Assembly: GCA_008360955.1 (NCBI GenBank)
Contig: LUCM01002273.1
Span: 101,928-165,927, forward strand
Origin: Fasciolopsis buskii
Taxonomy: Eukaryota > Platyhelminthes > Trematoda > Plagiorchiida > Fasciolidae
Reading direction: 5' to 3'
DNA: 64,000 bases
Both the position numbers and the translations under genes were made by a program. This document shows, one piece after another, positions 47,861 to 59,630 of the stretch (its first letter is position 1; every line of letters begins with the position of its first letter). The notes beneath the pieces were generated by a model. The model saw nothing but the letters and a program-made list of their open reading frames with translations. It ran no database searches and was not told the origin of the DNA.

Positions 47861-50380
47861 GTTATGTCCGCACCGAATTGGTCATTTTTTAATTTAATTA
47901 ATCTTTCTGATCAACGTAAAGCATCGATCAATAAACTGATGCAGGTTTGGCTTCATGGATTCAAAAACAGCGGGGAACTGATGTGCTCAGAAACAAACAC
48001 CGACAGCACCATCTCATTAGACCTGACTGAAATTCCTCAACCCTAAAGAATAGAAGTGTTAAAAGGGGTCCTAGCACGATTCCTACTTTACATTTCAGTT
48101 GTGATAATAGCCTACCTTCACTTATGAGATCTGTCAGTTTGTATCCTCTGGTTCCTATGGTGATTGCGGTCCACGGCAGTGACTGCCAGAGTGCAGGCTA
48201 CCATTTAAATACGGTTAATTAAGCAGTTCCGACATCACTTTGGTGAAGGTAATCAAATATTGTTGTGCTTACAAGTTTAAAAACTACTTTCTCTAAAATC
48301 ATAGCGAAAAGTATTTAAGGGCTTATTGTAAAGTTTTTATTTCGGAATTACTGACTCAAAAATATTTTCTTGGTCAGTTAATTTCTCCACATAGACCTCT
48401 ACCACAGTTGTAACTAAAAACGCACCAGTTAAACAGCACCTTATCACCTGCAGGTCAATCCTTCCCAGCGTTTTTGACAGACTGCATTTCGCATACAAGT
48501 TATTCTATTTTGCATTCAACTTTCTTTCAAACTTTCCTTTAAACAAGGCACCCGCAGTGTCATCGACCCATTATTTTGCTATTTAACTACACGAACTTCC
48601 TGGATGCATCTGAAGACGCTATCCGTGGTGTGAACCGTGAATACTTGATTTTTTGGTATTCCAGCATTGTCTGGTTTACTTTTCTCGTCTATAATCCTAA
48701 GTTCCAGTACTTGTCAACCTCGGTTCCACTGCTAACTGGGAATTGAATTCGTCGAAGAACTCTGTTATTGTGCATTGCCTCAGTAGTACCAATCTTTGTT
48801 TCGACTTACTACAGCTTTTCCGGTCACTTCGATGCCTTTTACGGCAGTGCTTACTGGATCCTTGTTATTGTTTATTAATCTCAGGATAAATGCGGCAAAC
48901 ATGAATTGGGTAAAGATAAGCACAACTCCTTGGTACTAAATTGTAATTTTCGGCCAAATCCATCTCCGCTGCCAAGCCACACTTCTGGATCAAATGATTC
49001 ACGTGATGTATTTGTTTTGCGACATGCTTTGTCGAAACACGTTTATTCTACTAAAAACAGCCCGAGGCATCTGAACGACTGTCGGGAGAAGCTGAAAAGA
49101 CGGGAGTTAGTAATTAATTAACGGAAAGTGTGCGCATCAAACATCCCATGTCAGATACCTCGATCTAGCTATCAACCATGATCCTAATCGGGATTGACCA
49201 GGTCACTCTCTCTCGAAGTCTGAATTCACTTCATGCTTCACCTTACCCCTATTTGACCGTTTGTATTTCAATGCATCTTACAGTATTGAAATATTTCGAA
49301 GTTTCTGCCGAAGCCCTCAAACATTTGCTTTAAATTGGTGGGCTCACCTACAGCTCATTCATTCATTTCGTCAATAGCCACCATGACAAGGCACTTTCGA
49401 TACTTCACATGTAAAAATATTGACTGACGACATGCCCACTTTATAATGTTTTTAGCGCAAGGAAATTGACTTCATCCACTCACAAAAATTTGTTTGCAAA
49501 CACTCAGACAAATTCTCGGCCGTACCCCCACTTGGCTAGATTTCCTACTAATCCAAACAGCGTTGCATATCCTATTATATCATTTTACATTTGCATCCTA
49601 GTGGTAACTTGGTTAATTATTCACATTCGGTTGCATATGGCGAATCCTTCGTTTAGACAGAGAAACTAACGAGTGTGCACACACACACACACACACATAC
49701 GCGTAACGCTAAAAAGAGTTCCGCCATTAAAGAGTTAGACTCCTGCTCAGACTTCGATCATGCCTACCCACATCAACTTGTAAGGCAGAGAAGCTAAATC
49801 CGTCTAGCAGCATTTCTTCGTTGCAAATTGCATGATCCTTACATTGGAAGGAAGGAAATTAGAAGGCTCCTTGCAGAACTCTAAGCGGAGCGTTAGACTC
49901 AAAATTCTTATCCACACAGTACTGGGGCGTTAACCCAACAAGGGAGCATACTTATCACTACTCCCCGTGATTGAGTTAGCAGATGGCGCGATCCTGATTA
50001 TCCTGCGCGATGGCCAATGCAATATGAGATTAATTGTGTATGTGTAATTCATTGATTTTTGGACGAATACTCTTAGGGAGTCCAGCCACTAAGCAGGAAA
50101 ACAACTTGAGTTTCCAACCAAAGTCTTTGGTCTTAAACAAGACCTTATCCACAGAGCAGCGGGGAGCGATTGAGTGAAATCCCGTCTATTTAGATCAGTC
50201 ATTTTTCCACTCGCTTTTCCCATTACATTCCCAGCTCAAATCAGTCCCAACCAGGACGATCAGGAGACTATATTGCCAGGCATCTACGCATTGACCTTTC
50301 AGGCATGATTGGATCTTCGGCTTGAGATAAGCCATCCTGTATCGTTCGTTGCATCGTGGGTCATGCCATCCGTCACACCA
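47861..50380. other. No recognisable gene; CA repeat at 49.68 kb
   Basis: Short frames (47,834-48,046 and 48,906-49,121 on plus) are unassigned. A CA dinucleotide repeat of about 22 bases lies at 49,677-49,698. Otherwise nothing can be supported. Confidence 0.45.
49677..49698. repeat. CA dinucleotide microsatellite
   Basis: A run of about 11 CA units, GTGCACACACAC...CATACG. Uninterrupted. Confidence 0.95.
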
Positions 50381-50387
50381 CGTCAAG

Positions 50388-50624
50388 ATGCAGTCTCACC
50401 GTGACGGAAACTATCAATTTCCGTATCCTGATAGCTTGTCAGATGCTTTTTTCGCTTTGGACCTACCAGGTCTTACCGTCTTCGTTACCCGTCGAGATCA
50501 TTCCTCACCCAAGAACACAGAGGAACGTGTCACGAAACTAATCCCAGCAGTCCCACCTAAGGAGCAACCGACTTCTCAATGCCAGCGCATAAATGTGGCT
50601 GGCGCTAAATGTCAGGAAAATTGA
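50388..50624 (+). CDS. Unassigned 78-codon open frame
   Basis: This frame starts at ATG 50,388 and ends at TGA before 50,625. It has a balanced composition with acidic, basic and proline residues, unlike the neighbouring AT-rich DNA. I recognise no domain. No promoter or splice signal supports it. It may be an exon, a processed fragment or chance. Confidence 0.15.
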   Translation: MQSHRDGNYQFPYPDSLSDAFFALDLPGLTVFVTRRDHSSPKNTEERVTKLIPAVPPKEQPTSQCQRINVAGAKCQEN

Positions 50625-50754
50625 CATTATCGAACTCTACTTTTAGCGCTGAAAGCAGCTCACCTGAATCCGATGATCAGATGTGAGTAAACTAATTTCG
50701 GCATTTGTAGTAAAATTGAGAGGAGACAGCTGCCTCATAAGAAAAAGGCAATTT

Positions 50755-51076
50755 TATGGTACGTCGTAAGCACATGCATGCAAGCACACACATACATATG
50801 TACTTGCGCCCGTACATATATGCACGCCTGCGTACATATACAGGTGCGTAGTTAAACATGCATGATGTGTTGGGTGTACGTGCAAGTCACATGACAGCCT
50901 CGCAGTGGCCTGCAACCAATCAGAAACTGGAATACTCACGATCGAGAGAAACGAAATTTCCGCTACGGTCACTGACCCGAAGATATCCTGCCTGTGGTAT
51001 TTTTGTCATATATATATATATATATATATTTGTTTACGCATCCAGATACTACTTCCTGCTTATATATATATATATG
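50755..51076. repeat. Alternating purine-pyrimidine tract and two TA repeats
   Basis: At 50,768-50,865 the sequence is rich in CA/TG/TA steps (CATGCATGCAAGCACACACATACATATG and similar). Two pure TA runs lie at about 51,007-51,029 and 51,060-51,075, separated by 30 bp. Such DNA is prone to Z-form or cruciform structure and to length change. It is not coding. Confidence 0.85.
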
Positions 51077-51650
51077 GGTTTTCAGGTAAACTTTAACATG
51101 ATTTCCAGTTGCCATGGTCCTCTTGTTGTTTTCAATTCCATACTCTGTGGTCGTAGTTATTCCTGATATGTTACCTCGATTGTGGTCCGTGGGCTATGAG
51201 TAACACGGAATGCTTAGTTATCAGACTCGATGTCCCTAACATCAACACTGTAGTATACTGCTCGCAATAGGCAATAAATAAATCCAGTTAACTTGAGCAT
51301 ACTAAGAGAATCTGAGTTCGAAATTGTCTTCGCCTTGGAGTCCAATAGATTTGACCCGAGTACAGCAGTCACACCGTCAATGAAATAGATATGGTGAGTT
51401 ATGAAGATCGAAATATTTTAAAGTATTTGAAAGCAAGGGAGTGTAAAATGATTTTCACGCAACTACTGGCAGCTATTTAATACATTACATTAATATTCTC
51501 AGCATTCTTTCGCTTAGTTTTACTAAAATGGCCGAGAGTGGGACAAATTCGCCCGTGCAACACTTGTAACGTGAATTTGTGCACTGGATTCTCGCAAGGG
51601 TCTGAGTTAATACCGACTGCCACCATAGCGCATTTCACCGTTATTTTTTG

Positions 51651-51906
51651 TCTGCTTTGATGTGCGTGCCTTCCGACAAGACAGAGGGTATTTACTTGCC
51701 TCGGGATAAAGACCGATTGTCATTTAGGAATGTACAAACGGGTTTTAAAGGAGAAATTGGTCATCCACTTTATCGTCTCTGGACAAATGTGAGCACTGAA
51801 GAGTTGAAGTTTTGTCATGCTGAAATAGGCACCAACCACCATAATGACAACAGCTTTGGGATTCGGTTTTCTCCTGAAACACATCCGTGTACTGATAATG
51901 TGAAAG
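51651..51906 (+). CDS. Candidate internal exon, unassigned
   Basis: The frame is open for about 85 codons with a protein-like composition, and a good donor GTAACT follows AATGTGAAAG at 51,907. Upstream, a T-rich stretch with an AG (near 51,690) could be an acceptor. No protein family is recognised and no matching downstream exon was found. Low confidence. Confidence 0.15.
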
Positions 51907-52194
51907 GTAACTGACCTAGACGAAACACTTCTTTCGGTGTTCATCAATTCTGTCGTTGATTTCATATCTCCTCCAGCGTACATTCAATATGAATAACATT
52001 GAAACTGCACTTCTTCTTCCTCACTTATGCATAAGAATTCTATATCTCCTCCCTCATCATTTTGAAACTGTCTAAACTACCAGGAAATAGCATTCAACCG
52101 ACCCATTGAAAACTCATTCGTGTGGATGTATGATATTATCTATCTTCAAAAGGTTCATTTTTGAGTAAGTATGTACTGTAAAATGGTTATCAGT

Positions 52195-52797
52195 TCATTT
52201 CTTTACAACGTGCAGACAGATGACCTCTTGCGTGGTCTTGTCAAAAAGAACCATCTTCTCATTCAGTTGAGATAATTCCGGAAGAATGTGGAAAATGGTG
52301 TAACGATCATAATCAGTCCAGCAAACACGTACACAATCAATAAAGTGTCGGTATCTTGTGTATCTTGCTGTATATGCTCTGATGGAGCCATCAAACTGCG
52401 AACTGCTCTCGATCACATACCCAGATGAATTAGCTCGCCAGGAGAGATCAATTTTTCCCCACTGTCGAGAAGCTGACATCAGAAAAAAGCCAAATTGGTG
52501 TTTAGACAGTATGTTTTGCTTAGGTGGAATCACCAGCCACTAATTCGCGTCTAGGTTCACTGGTGCAGCTTGGATGAAGAATTAAGTGCAACCCTAACAA
52601 CAACAACATCGTCGCTGTTCAGAAGTTGGGTTTACGAGAAAAAACCAACTGGTAATCTGACGGAATATGACAAGTAGGCAGTATCCATACCGTCCATGAC
52701 CGAAATACCGAAGAAGCTTGGGATGACGGATTCAACAGAATCATCACTATGGGGATTACATTTGATCTCTTCGGGACACGTGACGAAAGGAAAACAT
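52195..52797 (-). CDS. Candidate two-exon gene end; possible lipocalin-like motif
   Basis: The last exon would be 52,472 down to the TGA at 52,195. It follows a strong acceptor on the minus strand: TTTTTTCTGATGTCAG. A donor GTAAAC at 52,635 and a preceding acceptor CGCCTTCAG at 52,798 frame an upstream 162-bp exon (52,636-52,797); the phases match across the 163-bp intron. The last exon has 92 codons and contains VCWTDYDRYTIFH, which resembles the TDYxxY structurally conserved region 2 of lipocalins. One short motif is not enough to assign the fold. The upstream exon is open in two frames, so its reading is uncertain. No AATAAA signal is visible soon after the stop. Confidence 0.2.
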
Positions 52798-53559
52798 CTG
52801 AAGGCGATAATGGAAATCCATGTAGAGGAAGAATCGTTGAGAAAACGAAAAAGAAGTAAAATCCCTCCCATGCGGCCTAGCTCTTAGAATGTAAGTATTT
52901 CTGAAAAGGTTGCGTTGATGAGCAACTTACCAAGATTTTAATTTGTAATATGACCTTTTGAGAGCTTGGAATTAGATACAGGTTGCATTCGACGAGCGAC
53001 AGATAAGAAGCCTGCCACGAAGAGTTGCGACTATTAATTCTCCCGGTAGCAGTTGGGGGAGATCTTTCTTAGCGTTAATACATTACAACTTTCCGTATTC
53101 CAACAGCGTGATGGCAATTTTCCATCTTCCCAGTGACTGTCTGAACGACAGCATTTTTGATGACACAAATTGCTCTTCATTAAAAGTTCACCCGCGAAGA
53201 TGACACGTACCTAATGTCAACCGTTCCATTTGACAGGATGGTCTACAATTCTGTGTCATCCTATTTCGTTACTTTGTTTTCGGATATTTGGTTCGATCAT
53301 GCTCTCCGTTCGACGCTACAATCGCTCGGAATTAGTTTTGTTCAAGGACCGTATCCTTTCTCAACACGGACTAGGATCACCCATTGTTGCACCTCAACGA
53401 TCTTCTAATCGATCTAGAAGAGGCACTCGTGCTGGCTGGCAGGCAGCCCCTAAATGCACCCTTCCAGCCAAGATCTCAATTCCGGCATTGTTCAGTACCA
53501 ACATCCGCTCTCCGTTTAAGAAAATGTCGAACTTGTCCCTTACACTTCAATCACCGATC

Positions 53560-54155
53560 CATGTTCACATGTGTGTCATCTGCATACAAGAATCATGGCT
53601 GAACCCGGATTTCGCTGATTCACTCGTGTCGATAGACAGCTTCAAACTCCATCGGCAGGACGGAGTTTCGAACAAGAGGAAGAATGGAGGCGGTGTCGCA
53701 ACATACATAAACCCCTTCTGGTCTGGCAAATCCGAAGTTGTTTATACGTACTCTCTCAATGGAATTGACTGTCTCGTGACACAGTGTCATCCTAGGTTTT
53801 CTCGTCATAACAGCACTATCATAAACAATTTATACATGGCCCGTTTAGCTCGCTACAAAATATCGCATCTTTTTTCGACTCTTTCCTAGTGTTCATTGTT
53901 CCCCTTCTTGAGGATAATCTGCATATTATTGTAGGTGATTTTAATCATGCATCTACCTCACCACTGACTGTGTTTGATTTGACTGATCTCTGCGTTTCTC
54001 CCAAAAGGGGCAATTCCATTTTAGATAGAGTTATTACCAACCACCCCGATTTATTTGCCCTGAAACTGCGTACTCCAATTTCAAGTAGCGATCATTGTTT
54101 GCCTTTGTTAAAGCCCAAGATATACTCTAGGTCAGCATTCGATTCCTTCAGCTGA
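53560..54155 (+). pseudogene. LINE endonuclease domain, catalytic motifs kept
   Basis: The frame 53,230-53,889 and, after a frameshift near 53,886, the frame 53,889-54,155 give a nearly complete APE domain. Motifs in order: CIQESWLNPDFADSLV (canonical xxTETWLxxxxxDxLV, catalytic Glu kept), NGGGVATYI (RGGGVAxYV), IIVGDFNHAS (GDFN kept), RGNSILDRVITN (RGxNxLDxVxTN) and ISSSDHCLPLL (SDH kept). Only the frameshift breaks it. Confidence 0.85.
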
Positions 54156-54293
54156 ACAAATCAAATCCGAGCTCGCCTCCGCAACCTTTCACGCAACAAC
54201 CTTATTCTTCTTCTTCAGAAATCCCTTCAATCGCATCTACCTGTTTCTCTTTTGAATCAATGCTCAACGACAATGTCAAACTATTCACATAGA

Positions 54294-55273
54294 CGGCCAA
54301 CGCAATCTTTGATATTTGCTGCCCCTCAGAAATACTATTCGTCTCAAATAGCCGTATCTCCACCCAGAAACTGAAATCTCTAAGACGATGCAAGGAGCAC
54401 TTCTACAAATCTCGTAATAACTCAAGCATGCGGTACGTTTCCAACCTAATAAAAGCGGAGATCCGACGCATCGAAATGACGTTCGCTAGCCAACTGTTGA
54501 GTGGTAACAACAATCGATTCCTATGGCAAGGCATTCGACTGTTGTATGGGAAGAAGAAGAAGCATACGAAAACTCCTGCGGATATCGACAACATCAATCG
54601 TGCTCTCACCTATCCTTTCAATCATAACCCGGTCATATTTGGTCTGGGTACTGATATGACAGTCACAAGTTCTTCTAGAGACAAGGTGCTCCATCTTCTA
54701 CGCACCACTAAAATTACCACAACGGTTGGTCCTGACAGTCAGTTCTCAGCTCTTTTAAGGCATGGTCCTGTGGCTCTGACCAATGCATTCACTTCTCTGA
54801 TTAGCTCATCATTAACCTCGTCTTCTATCCCTGAGTGTTGGAGACCCGTCACTATTACTCCCATCCCTAAATCTAACTATTCTGCTGCTTTAGCAAAACG
54901 TCTTCGCCCCATCGCCTTAACGTCTTCTGGTCTTAAACTGACGGAGACTGTCTTACTTAAGCGCCTGCGTTCTTCTATGTATCCTCCTGACGACCCATTT
55001 CAATTAGCCTATTAATCTAACTGGTCCAATTTGGACACTGTCGCCTCCCACATTCATCACATTTGTAAGTCCTTATACGCATCAGTGAAATCCGTGCGTC
55101 GCGTCTTTCTAGACTATTCGTCGGCATTTGGCTCAGTCCCACGGTCTCTTCTACTCCACAAACTGCAAACATTTGGTTGTCCCAGTTCTTTATTAGCATG
55201 GCTGTCTGATTACTTTATTAGCCGAACCCAGTGCACACGAATGGACGGTAAAGTTTTGTCCTTCGTTCAATGA
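54294..55273 (+). pseudogene. LINE reverse transcriptase, N-terminal half, motif C deleted
   Basis: One frame runs from about 54,294 to 55,273 with a single internal stop (55,013-55,015). It holds SLRRCKEHFYKSRN, VGPDSQFSALL, CWRPVTITPIPKS (canonical WKxAxVxPxPK), LRPIALTSSGLKLTE (YRPIALTSxxxKxxE) and VFLDYSSAFGSVPRSLLLHKL (motif A, first catalytic Asp kept; the second Asp of FDSV is Gly). It ends after RTQCTRMDGKV, just where GVPQGSVLGPLLF and FADD should follow; these are absent. Confidence 0.85.
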
Positions 55274-55294
55274 GATCAACACTTATCAGCATGT

Positions 55295-55500
55295 GAGAAA
55301 TTCGCTCACAAAATTCTTTCAGATCCCACGCATCCTCTGCACAGCGATCTTTCAAAGTATCGCTCTCATATTTAGACACGATCCGCTTTTTGTTCCATAC
55401 CCTCTGGAATCACTATCTATGGGAACTCTACTGTCCCATATTTAGAACGAATTTTGGCAAACCGTGACCGTGTTTTAGCCGGATTCCTGAGCAGCCCGTC
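55295..55500 (+). pseudogene. LINE ORF2 C-terminal tail after deletion
   Basis: The plus strand reads KFAHKILSDPTHPLHSDLSKY near 55,298-55,365, the xxHKILxDxxHPLHxxL element of CR1-type tails, followed by PYLERILANRDRVLA in another frame near 55,430-55,480. It follows the RT fragment with only about 25 bp between, showing where the middle of the RT was removed. Confidence 0.7.
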
Positions 55501-56316
55501 TTAATTCGATGTGATTATTCCTGGATGAGTGCTTTCATATTCTTTACGAGGCGACGAGTGCAAATTTTTTATTTCATCCATTAATTTCTTTTCCCCCCTA
55601 TTTTTTATGCTCACAGTTTTTGACTGAAATGCGACATTATTTTTTGCACGCAAAATTCTATACAATGCAATAAAATACAATACATGTGTCGTCTCAAGCA
55701 GAAAGCATTTTCATGCCAGCCACCACTGATGTAAGGATATCACATTGTGAAATACTTCTCCGTATGTGTTTGTCATTTTGGGTAAATAGCTCAAAGTATA
55801 TGACAGAACAAAGGACCACTTTGCCTGGGTATAAGTGGCAAGAAAGATAAAAATCAAATGTTGTATTGGGGAAGGTAGTTTCAGTGACATGTCCATTCGT
55901 GTTTTCCATCGCCTAAACTTTGTGGTAAGACAGAAAATGGACCTAGCTGATCCGGGTCGACGGACATAACGGACAACGTTTTGTCAAGAAAGTGACGCTG
56001 TATCTATTACATCAACCACAAACCATGCCCAGAAAGAAGATACTTGAAAGAGTAACTTTGTGCAAAGAATTCTCTGAACCTGATAAAACGACCGACGGGG
56101 AAATTTGGGATATATAAGCATTATCAGTGGTAACAGACTAATTAATGGCTATGGTATTCGGATTTGCACTGGAATGGTGAAATTTTCAGAACAATAGCAC
56201 AATCTGAGAAATCGCACCTCCTTCGTTTGCATTGAAGATCGCCGATGGACACAAAAATTCAATCGCGGTTCTTAGGAGCTGGCTCAGGCTAACGAAATTC
56301 ACAGTTGGAAAAGTTT

Positions 56317-56528
56317 CAGTCACTCAGTCAATCACCCGGTCAGCATTGTCAGTCAATCACCAAGTCCATTCAATCGATCAGTCACCAAAGTCAGTCAACA
56401 ATGTCAGTCAGCCATCAATGTCAGTCAGTCAGCAATGTCATTCAGACAGTCAGTCACTCAATCAGTCAGTCATTCCCCAGTGTTAGTCAGTTAGTCAACA
56501 GATCAGTCACCCAATACTTAATCAGTCT
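56317..56528. repeat. CAGT-derived tandem repeat (about 210 bp)
   Basis: Imperfect CAGT/CAAT/CACT units run through the whole segment: CAGTCACTCAGTCAATCACC and so on. Two plus frames are open through it (56,232-56,486 and 56,305-56,532), reading SVSQ/ISQS-type repeats, because 4-base units shift phase; this is a byproduct of the repeat, not a gene. Confidence 0.9.
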
Positions 56529-56529
56529 G

Positions 56530-59500
56530 TGATATCAACTGATGAACTGTTATTTTTTACCCAGTAATTGACCAACCAATCCAACCATAAATCAACCACG
56601 AGTTTTAATCACTGATCTCACCGTATAATGAATTTTGTAAAAGCATTATCACCCTAAATTGTGAACAATCTAGTCTATTAAGGAGTTCTTTCAACTCTAG
56701 TATAGGTCATAACAGGAAGCAAGCTTATGCGCTGACAGATCTCCGAGATCTGCAATGGATCCGTTGTTTAACACGACCAGCAGCATACACCAATGTGTCC
56801 CTGAACATTTTCTAAGCTTTTCAAAAAGTTTTGCACTTTACTTTCGACCGACTTATCAGATTTAAACATGATCCCTACAATAGAGTTTTTTGAGTTCCTA
56901 ATGACGACGACAAAGTAGTATACGGGGTTGGGGATAAATGTAACTACACGACGCTAGTGCACCAATGAACCGCTTGCACAGTAGACTGGACCCAGTGAAA
57001 GGCTACTAGGTATCGAACTGCCTGTTGTCCTTCCTCTGGCACATTCTCCTTTCTCTTCATCATGAATGTGACTCGTTTGCACCCAGATTACTAAAAGAAA
57101 GATGACACTGTTACGGTAAACTCTTCGACTCATTTATCACAATTTTAGTTTACTTTAAGTGACCTGTCATTTCGTCGACATAAGTCAGCATCGCTCACCG
57201 ACGCACCCGTATGACGCAGGGACATTAACCTGACCGGCCTTAGGCTTTCCTTAAGTGGTTTTCTGCTTGTTAGTTTGCACGAGTCTTAACTAGCGGTATT
57301 TGATTGCCAGTGTTTAGCTAAGCATTCAGCTTCATACAAACCCTTATTGTTTGCCCCTATGTGCAAGAATATGCAGTTTAATCTAGATTTTGAGTGCTAG
57401 TTTCACGCGTAAGATAATACTATACAGACTTTCTGCACTCACTTGCCCGTGCTAAGTGTTCCATTTGTTACTTACTTTCCTTTGAAGATAGGTGGATTAG
57501 CATAAGCTTTGCGAGCCTCTTGACCTACAGTCCAGTTCCTTCCGGCCAGTGCTACCTTTGGATGATCTTCAGCTGTCTCGCTTTGTTCTCCGTTTCACTG
57601 ACAACGGATAACGTGCAACATCTGACTGCCTACTGTTCACACCGATCCTGACAAATTAAACGAGAACGGGATCCAGGTAGAACAACCACTCACTGATCAT
57701 CTGTTTCAGTTTGACAGCGATACCCAGGTAGACGTGAAATGAATAAGCTGTATATGGATTGCTAAGTGAACTTGTGGGTTTGTGCAAATGGCTCACATTT
57801 CACTCAGGTATCTCACTTGTGGCCCGTGTGTACACTCACGTTAAGTTCAACTAAAGCCTCTAGTTGCAAATATTCATAGGCTCACCCAGAAGTTTATCAT
57901 GTAATTCGCATGATTCGCTACTACTGTAGAACATTTTCTCGTTTGGTTGAAATAAAAAGTACTGCGGGTGCAAGATGCTTTTCCGAACGAGCAGTGCACT
58001 GGATGGGTGTCATGAACCAAAATGGTTGTATTCTTGACAGGGAGGCTAGACAAAGTAAGAGGCGGGAAGAGACAGGAGGACCTAGAGCGAGGGAGATGGA
58101 AAGGGAGGGGAGATGGGAAATGAGAATGAGGACGGTAAGAAGTGTCAGAGAATGACGAGTGTGAACTTACATTGCAAATGTCAACTGAGTAATGGGGATC
58201 GTATTTTCGATGGAGGCAGACAAGTGGTACAAACCACCAAAGTCCTCCAGCTCATGTCTGTTCATTTATTCTCCACGGTTTCCGTGCTAACCATCTGTCG
58301 CATAGATACTAGTACTCATGGTAAGTGAAATAATACATAATGAGTAAGGGATAAAAGAAAATTTAAAAGATCTATATGCTCAGGAAATCCCAATCATTGA
58401 TTTTTTCGCTATTCACTTTGTCCTACAAGGAAATATAATTAGGATGAGCAAAACGATACACATGTGCTTTGTGATTAAATCTCCTCACGGTTCAACTGGC
58501 AGAGAAATCGGTCGCAAAACTGATGTCCCTTTTTCAATTCCCGAACTTTAGAAAATAGTCACTTTCGAAAATGACAATCTTTGAATTAACTAAGATACTT
58601 GTGGTTCCGCGTACGCACAGAGATTTCACCGATACTGCAATTGCACGTGGATTTGTCGAGGGACAACAATTTTCAGTTTGTTTGTGCGAGTTTCTAACCG
58701 CGCAAAGGTCACACTAATATAGATGTTATGTTTTCTTGTAAGGATTACCGACCGCATTCATATGATGAGTGCTTCGGCTCTTGCGCGTGATTTTCTCATC
58801 ATCAACAACATTTCCGCCTAGAAACCTATAAATGAACGCGACTCTATCCTGAGACATTAGACGACGGTAACGTTATAACTAGGTAAGATAAGAAAAACGG
58901 CACTCATAAATTTAATTAGTTCTTGCATTCATAATTTTTGTTGAGACCTCACATGGCCGTGCTTCTCACGTACCATAGTGGCTACCTTTTCAATCTGTCT
59001 GAACAGAACGGTCAGCTGAACTTCGGAATGCAAACACTTTCAATCCGTGACTCATCGCCATTCTTTTAGGTCTCGTACTATGCAGATATTGTTCTATTTT
59101 TCTTTGCATTTTGTTCTGTTACCTGAACCTGTGTTCTTAATATCAGATCAACCTAAAAAAAAGGTTCTATTTTCACACTTCCTTATTTGGTAACAGTAGA
59201 TATTCCGTAGGGAAGAGCTGTCATTCGGGATTTTTCCAAGTTATCAATGCAGAATTTCTAGTCAAGGCGAGGAATCAATTCGTAAGTTGTTCGTGTTTGA
59301 CGATTGGTGCCGCATGTTGGGCTCGGAAAGATCACCATTCGGTAATCGAGGAAATTTTCCGACCTTAAACGCAAATGGTTTCAGGGAAAGTACCGTGCTG
59401 TGGAACCAACTATCTAACGTCTCACAGTAATAAGCGTGAACTCGGTGATTTGACGAGCATCTCAAGGAATTCTCCACAGAATGAATAGCGCAGCTAAAGT

Positions 59501-59555
59501 AATTTCAAAAGCATCGTCATAAACAAACTATGGTAGGTTAGAGTAACACAAACCG
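56530..59555. other. No recognisable gene
   Basis: AT-rich DNA with short unassigned frames (57,910-58,155 and 58,113-58,328, arginine/glutamate-rich, plus). No transposon domain, tandem repeat or RNA gene is evident. Confidence 0.45.
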
Positions 59556-59559
59556 CCTG

Positions 59560-59630
59560 ATGTTACATTTAGCGCAGTTTTTTTTGTATTTACGCAGCCC
59601 GCATCGCCAGTTCGATCCTGGTTGACGATG
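59560..59630 (+). mobile_element. tRNA-like SINE head
   Basis: On the plus strand an A box TAGCGCAGT (59,570-59,578) is followed 30 bp later by CCAGTTCGATCCTGG (59,608-59,622), a good B box (AGTTCGATCC) forming a 4-bp T-arm stem with the 7-base loop TTCGATC. The D and anticodon arms are degraded and a T8 run interrupts them, so this is not a working tRNA gene. The rest of the SINE body to the right (to about 59,800) is plausible but not proven. Confidence 0.5.

Larger units (their letters stand above)
53214..55690 (+). mobile_element. CR1-like LINE, best preserved copy, internally deleted
   Basis: On the plus strand: a 5' region (53,214-53,550) shared with 7.0-7.3 kb and 63.5 kb, an endonuclease (53,560-54,155), a linker and RT start (54,294-55,270), then directly the C-terminal tail (from about 55,300). 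Motif C and the thumb of the RT are missing, so 150 or more codons were lost in one deletion. A 3' end near 55,690 has AATGCAATAAAATACAATACA, like the short A-rich tails of such LINEs. Only a few stops and shifts occur, so it is younger than the 2-6.7 kb copy. No ORF1 is recognisable before it. Confidence 0.85.
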
